Assembly (NCBI RefSeq): GCF_025567365.1
Contig: NZ_JAOQJG010000003.1
Coordinates: forward strand, 310,001-374,000
Source of the DNA: Anaerostipes amylophilus
Lineage (GTDB): Bacteria > Bacillota > Clostridia > Lachnospirales > Lachnospiraceae
Direction of reading: 5' to 3'
DNA: 64,000 nt
Of this stretch, positions 62,556 to 64,000 are shown one piece after another. The number at the start of each line of letters is the position of its first letter. Within the stretch, counting starts at the first letter, position 1. Under the pieces are notes generated by a model that saw only the letters and a program-made list of their open reading frames with translations, was not told the DNA's origin and searched no databases. The position numbers and the translations under genes are program-made.

Positions 62556-64000
62556 ATGGAAGTGACAACGAAACCATTTTTCAGTGTGTTCCCGGATCTG
62601 AAAGTTTCAGACGATGTAAGATCATTGTTTGAAGACGCAAATATTAAAGAAATCACATTAAAGAAAAGAGACAATATGCTTAAGATCTCTTTTCAATGTG
62701 ATCATCTGATTTCAAGAGTTGATACATGGAGAATGGAACGAACAATCAGAGAACAGCTGTTTTCAAAACGTTTTGTAAAGATTCGTTTTCAGGAAAGTTA
62801 TCATTTATCCGAACAATATAATCTCAAATATCTAATGGAGCATTACATGAAAAGCTTCCTCTTTGAGTTAAAAGGCAAAGGGGAGGTTATTTTTAATGTT
62901 GTAAGAAAAGGAGATTATAAAGTTTCTGATAATGTGATCACATTTTATTTTGAAGATACTTTTGTAAATCGAAATAAAGCACCAGAAATCAAAGACTTTT
63001 TTGAAACAATTTTAAAAAATCGTTTTTCGATTGACGCGAAAGTCGGATTTGATTTTTCTAAAACAATTGATCAGAGTCTTAAGATGGAAAGCGATTATCG
63101 CTTACAGCAGGAAATTCATACAATTGTGGAACATGCAGATACGGTGGAGAAAGAACAAAAAGAAGAGAAGAAAGCTAGAAAAAAAGCGGCAGTTACAAAA
63201 AAAGAACATACGTTTAAGAAGAAACCAAAATATTCAGATGATCCAACACTGTTATATGGCCGAAATTGTGATGGTGAGTTAATGGAAATTAAAGATATCT
63301 ATGATGAAATTGGTGAAGTTGTAGTTCATGGCCAGATTACATTTCTTGAGACTAGAGAAATCCGAAATGAAAAGACAATTATTATTTTCCATATTACAGA
63401 CTTTACAGATACGATCAGTTGTAAGATTTTTGTTCGAAATGAACAGCTTCCGGATATTTTGGACGGGCTCAAAAAAGGTAAGTTCTATCGTATCAAAGCA
63501 GTTGCAATGTATGATAAATTTGATCATGAGATTGCACTTGGTTCAGTCGCAGGAATTAAAGCTATCACAGATTTTAGGGAAAAACGTCAGGATACATCGA
63601 TGGAGAAACGTGTGGAATTACATCTTCATACTGTAATGAGTGATAATGATAGTGTGGTACAGATCAAAGATATTGTAAATCGTGCTTATGAATGGGGACA
63701 TCCAGCAGTTGCAATTACAGACCACGGAGTTTTACAGGGATTTCCAATTGCACGTCATGCGTATGAAGATCTAAAATTAAAAGAAGACGATCCATTTAAG
63801 ATCATTTATGGTGTAGAAGGATATTTTGTTGATGACCTTGGAGATCTGATCATTGATTCAAAAGGACAGTCATTAATGGACAGTTATGTTGTATTTGACA
63901 TTGAAACAACAGGATTTAACAGTGTGAATGATCGAATTATAGAAATTGGTGCTGTCAGAGTCATTGGAGGAGAGATTAAAGAAACATTCAGTGAATTCGT
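62556..64000 (+). CDS. polC: DNA polymerase III alpha subunit, PolC type (N-terminal part)
   Basis: ATG 62556 begins 1 base after the ispG stop; 481 codons are seen and the frame runs off the window. An N-terminal domain is followed by a Lys/Glu-rich linker (near 63130-63230), an OB-fold (VVVHGQITFLETREI), the PHP part VELHLHTVMSDND near residue 353, and the start of the exonuclease, VVFDIETTGFNSVNDRIIEI near residue 446. PolC is the replicative polymerase of low-GC Firmicutes. Confidence 0.94.
   Translation, partial: MEVTTKPFFSVFPDLKVSDDVRSLFEDANIKEITLKKRDNMLKISFQCDHLISRVDTWRMERTIREQLFSKRFVKIRFQESYHLSEQYNLKYLMEHYMKSFLFELKGKGEVIFNVVRKGDYKVSDNVITFYFEDTFVNRNKAPEIKDFFETILKNRFSIDAKVGFDFSKTIDQSLKMESDYRLQQEIHTIVEHADTVEKEQKEEKKARKKAAVTKKEHTFKKKPKYSDDPTLLYGRNCDGELMEIKDIYDEIGEVVVHGQITFLETREIRNEKTIIIFHITDFTDTISCKIFVRNEQLPDILDGLKKGKFYRIKAVAMYDKFDHEIALGSVAGIKAITDFREKRQDTSMEKRVELHLHTVMSDNDSVVQIKDIVNRAYEWGHPAVAITDHGVLQGFPIARHAYEDLKLKEDDPFKIIYGVEGYFVDDLGDLIIDSKGQSLMDSYVVFDIETTGFNSVNDRIIEIGAVRVIGGEIKETFSEF

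Noticed and set aside
1..64000. CRISPR arrays, rRNA, tRNA genes, complete insertion sequences
   Set aside because: No regularly spaced repeats, no recognisable RNA gene sequence and no transposase frame were found by reading; a covariance-model scan would be decisive.

Overview
The window looks like a low-GC, spore-forming anaerobic Firmicute of the Clostridia, most likely Lachnospiraceae. Evidence is the canonical run Asp23-nusB-xseAB-ispA-dxs-tlyA-nadK-argR-recN-spoIVB, a spo0A locus, an uppS-cdsA-dxr-rseP-ispG-polC run, a pyruvate formate-lyase locus, a CoA-transferase/enoyl-CoA hydratase operon, and a very long fused 2-hydroxyacyl-CoA dehydratase activase. An Anaerostipes-like butyrate producer is a guess; no rRNA or tRNA is present to decide it.

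Region 1 (1-13100) is accessory and scarred. It opens with a YitT-family membrane protein cut by the window edge. Then come relics of a transporter and of a small methyltransferase, an intact copy of that methyltransferase, and a two-gene ATPase plus nuclease-like module (2067-3622) lying between two about 150-bp direct repeats. Next are a peptide deformylase variant, a truncated esterase, a flavoprotein, a methyltransferase overlapping an HNH endonuclease, a lipoprotein, a CotF-like protein, a DMT transporter, an AIM24-like protein, and a Y-family polymerase with a YolD-like partner, a pair common on mobile elements.

Region 2 (13100-19650) is fermentation and uptake. pflA and pflB are on the minus strand; pflA has no start codon and pflB appears to lack about 100 internal residues, so the locus looks decayed. 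Facing away is an enoyl-CoA hydratase/isomerase-CoA-transferase A/B operon with a candidate Spo0A box ahead of its promoter. A convergent xanthine/uracil permease follows.

Region 3 (19750-34010) is a housekeeping run: Asp23, transcription antitermination, exonuclease VII, isoprenoid precursors, NAD kinase, arginine repressor, RecN, then the sporulation protease SpoIVB and SbcCD.

Region 4 (34020-38443) holds three consecutive Spo0A-type response regulators. The first is canonical and has two 0A boxes upstream. The other two keep the DNA-binding domain but have altered receiver residues. A FliB-like protein and a small sigma factor follow.

Region 5 (38449-56273) contains a lipoprotein, a topoisomerase IIA pair that lacks a recognisable GyrA box (topo IV-like), a glycosyltransferase, an LCP protein, ilvN/ilvC, dtd, a phasin-like and UbiB-like pair, a YgjP-like metalloprotease, the 1497-residue activase, an HPt protein and a CarD regulator.

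Region 6 (56342-64000) is pyrH-frr and uppS-cdsA-dxr-rseP-ispG-polC; PolC runs off the end. No CRISPR array, rRNA, tRNA or complete insertion sequence was seen. Family assignments are from recall and motif reading only; no search was run.
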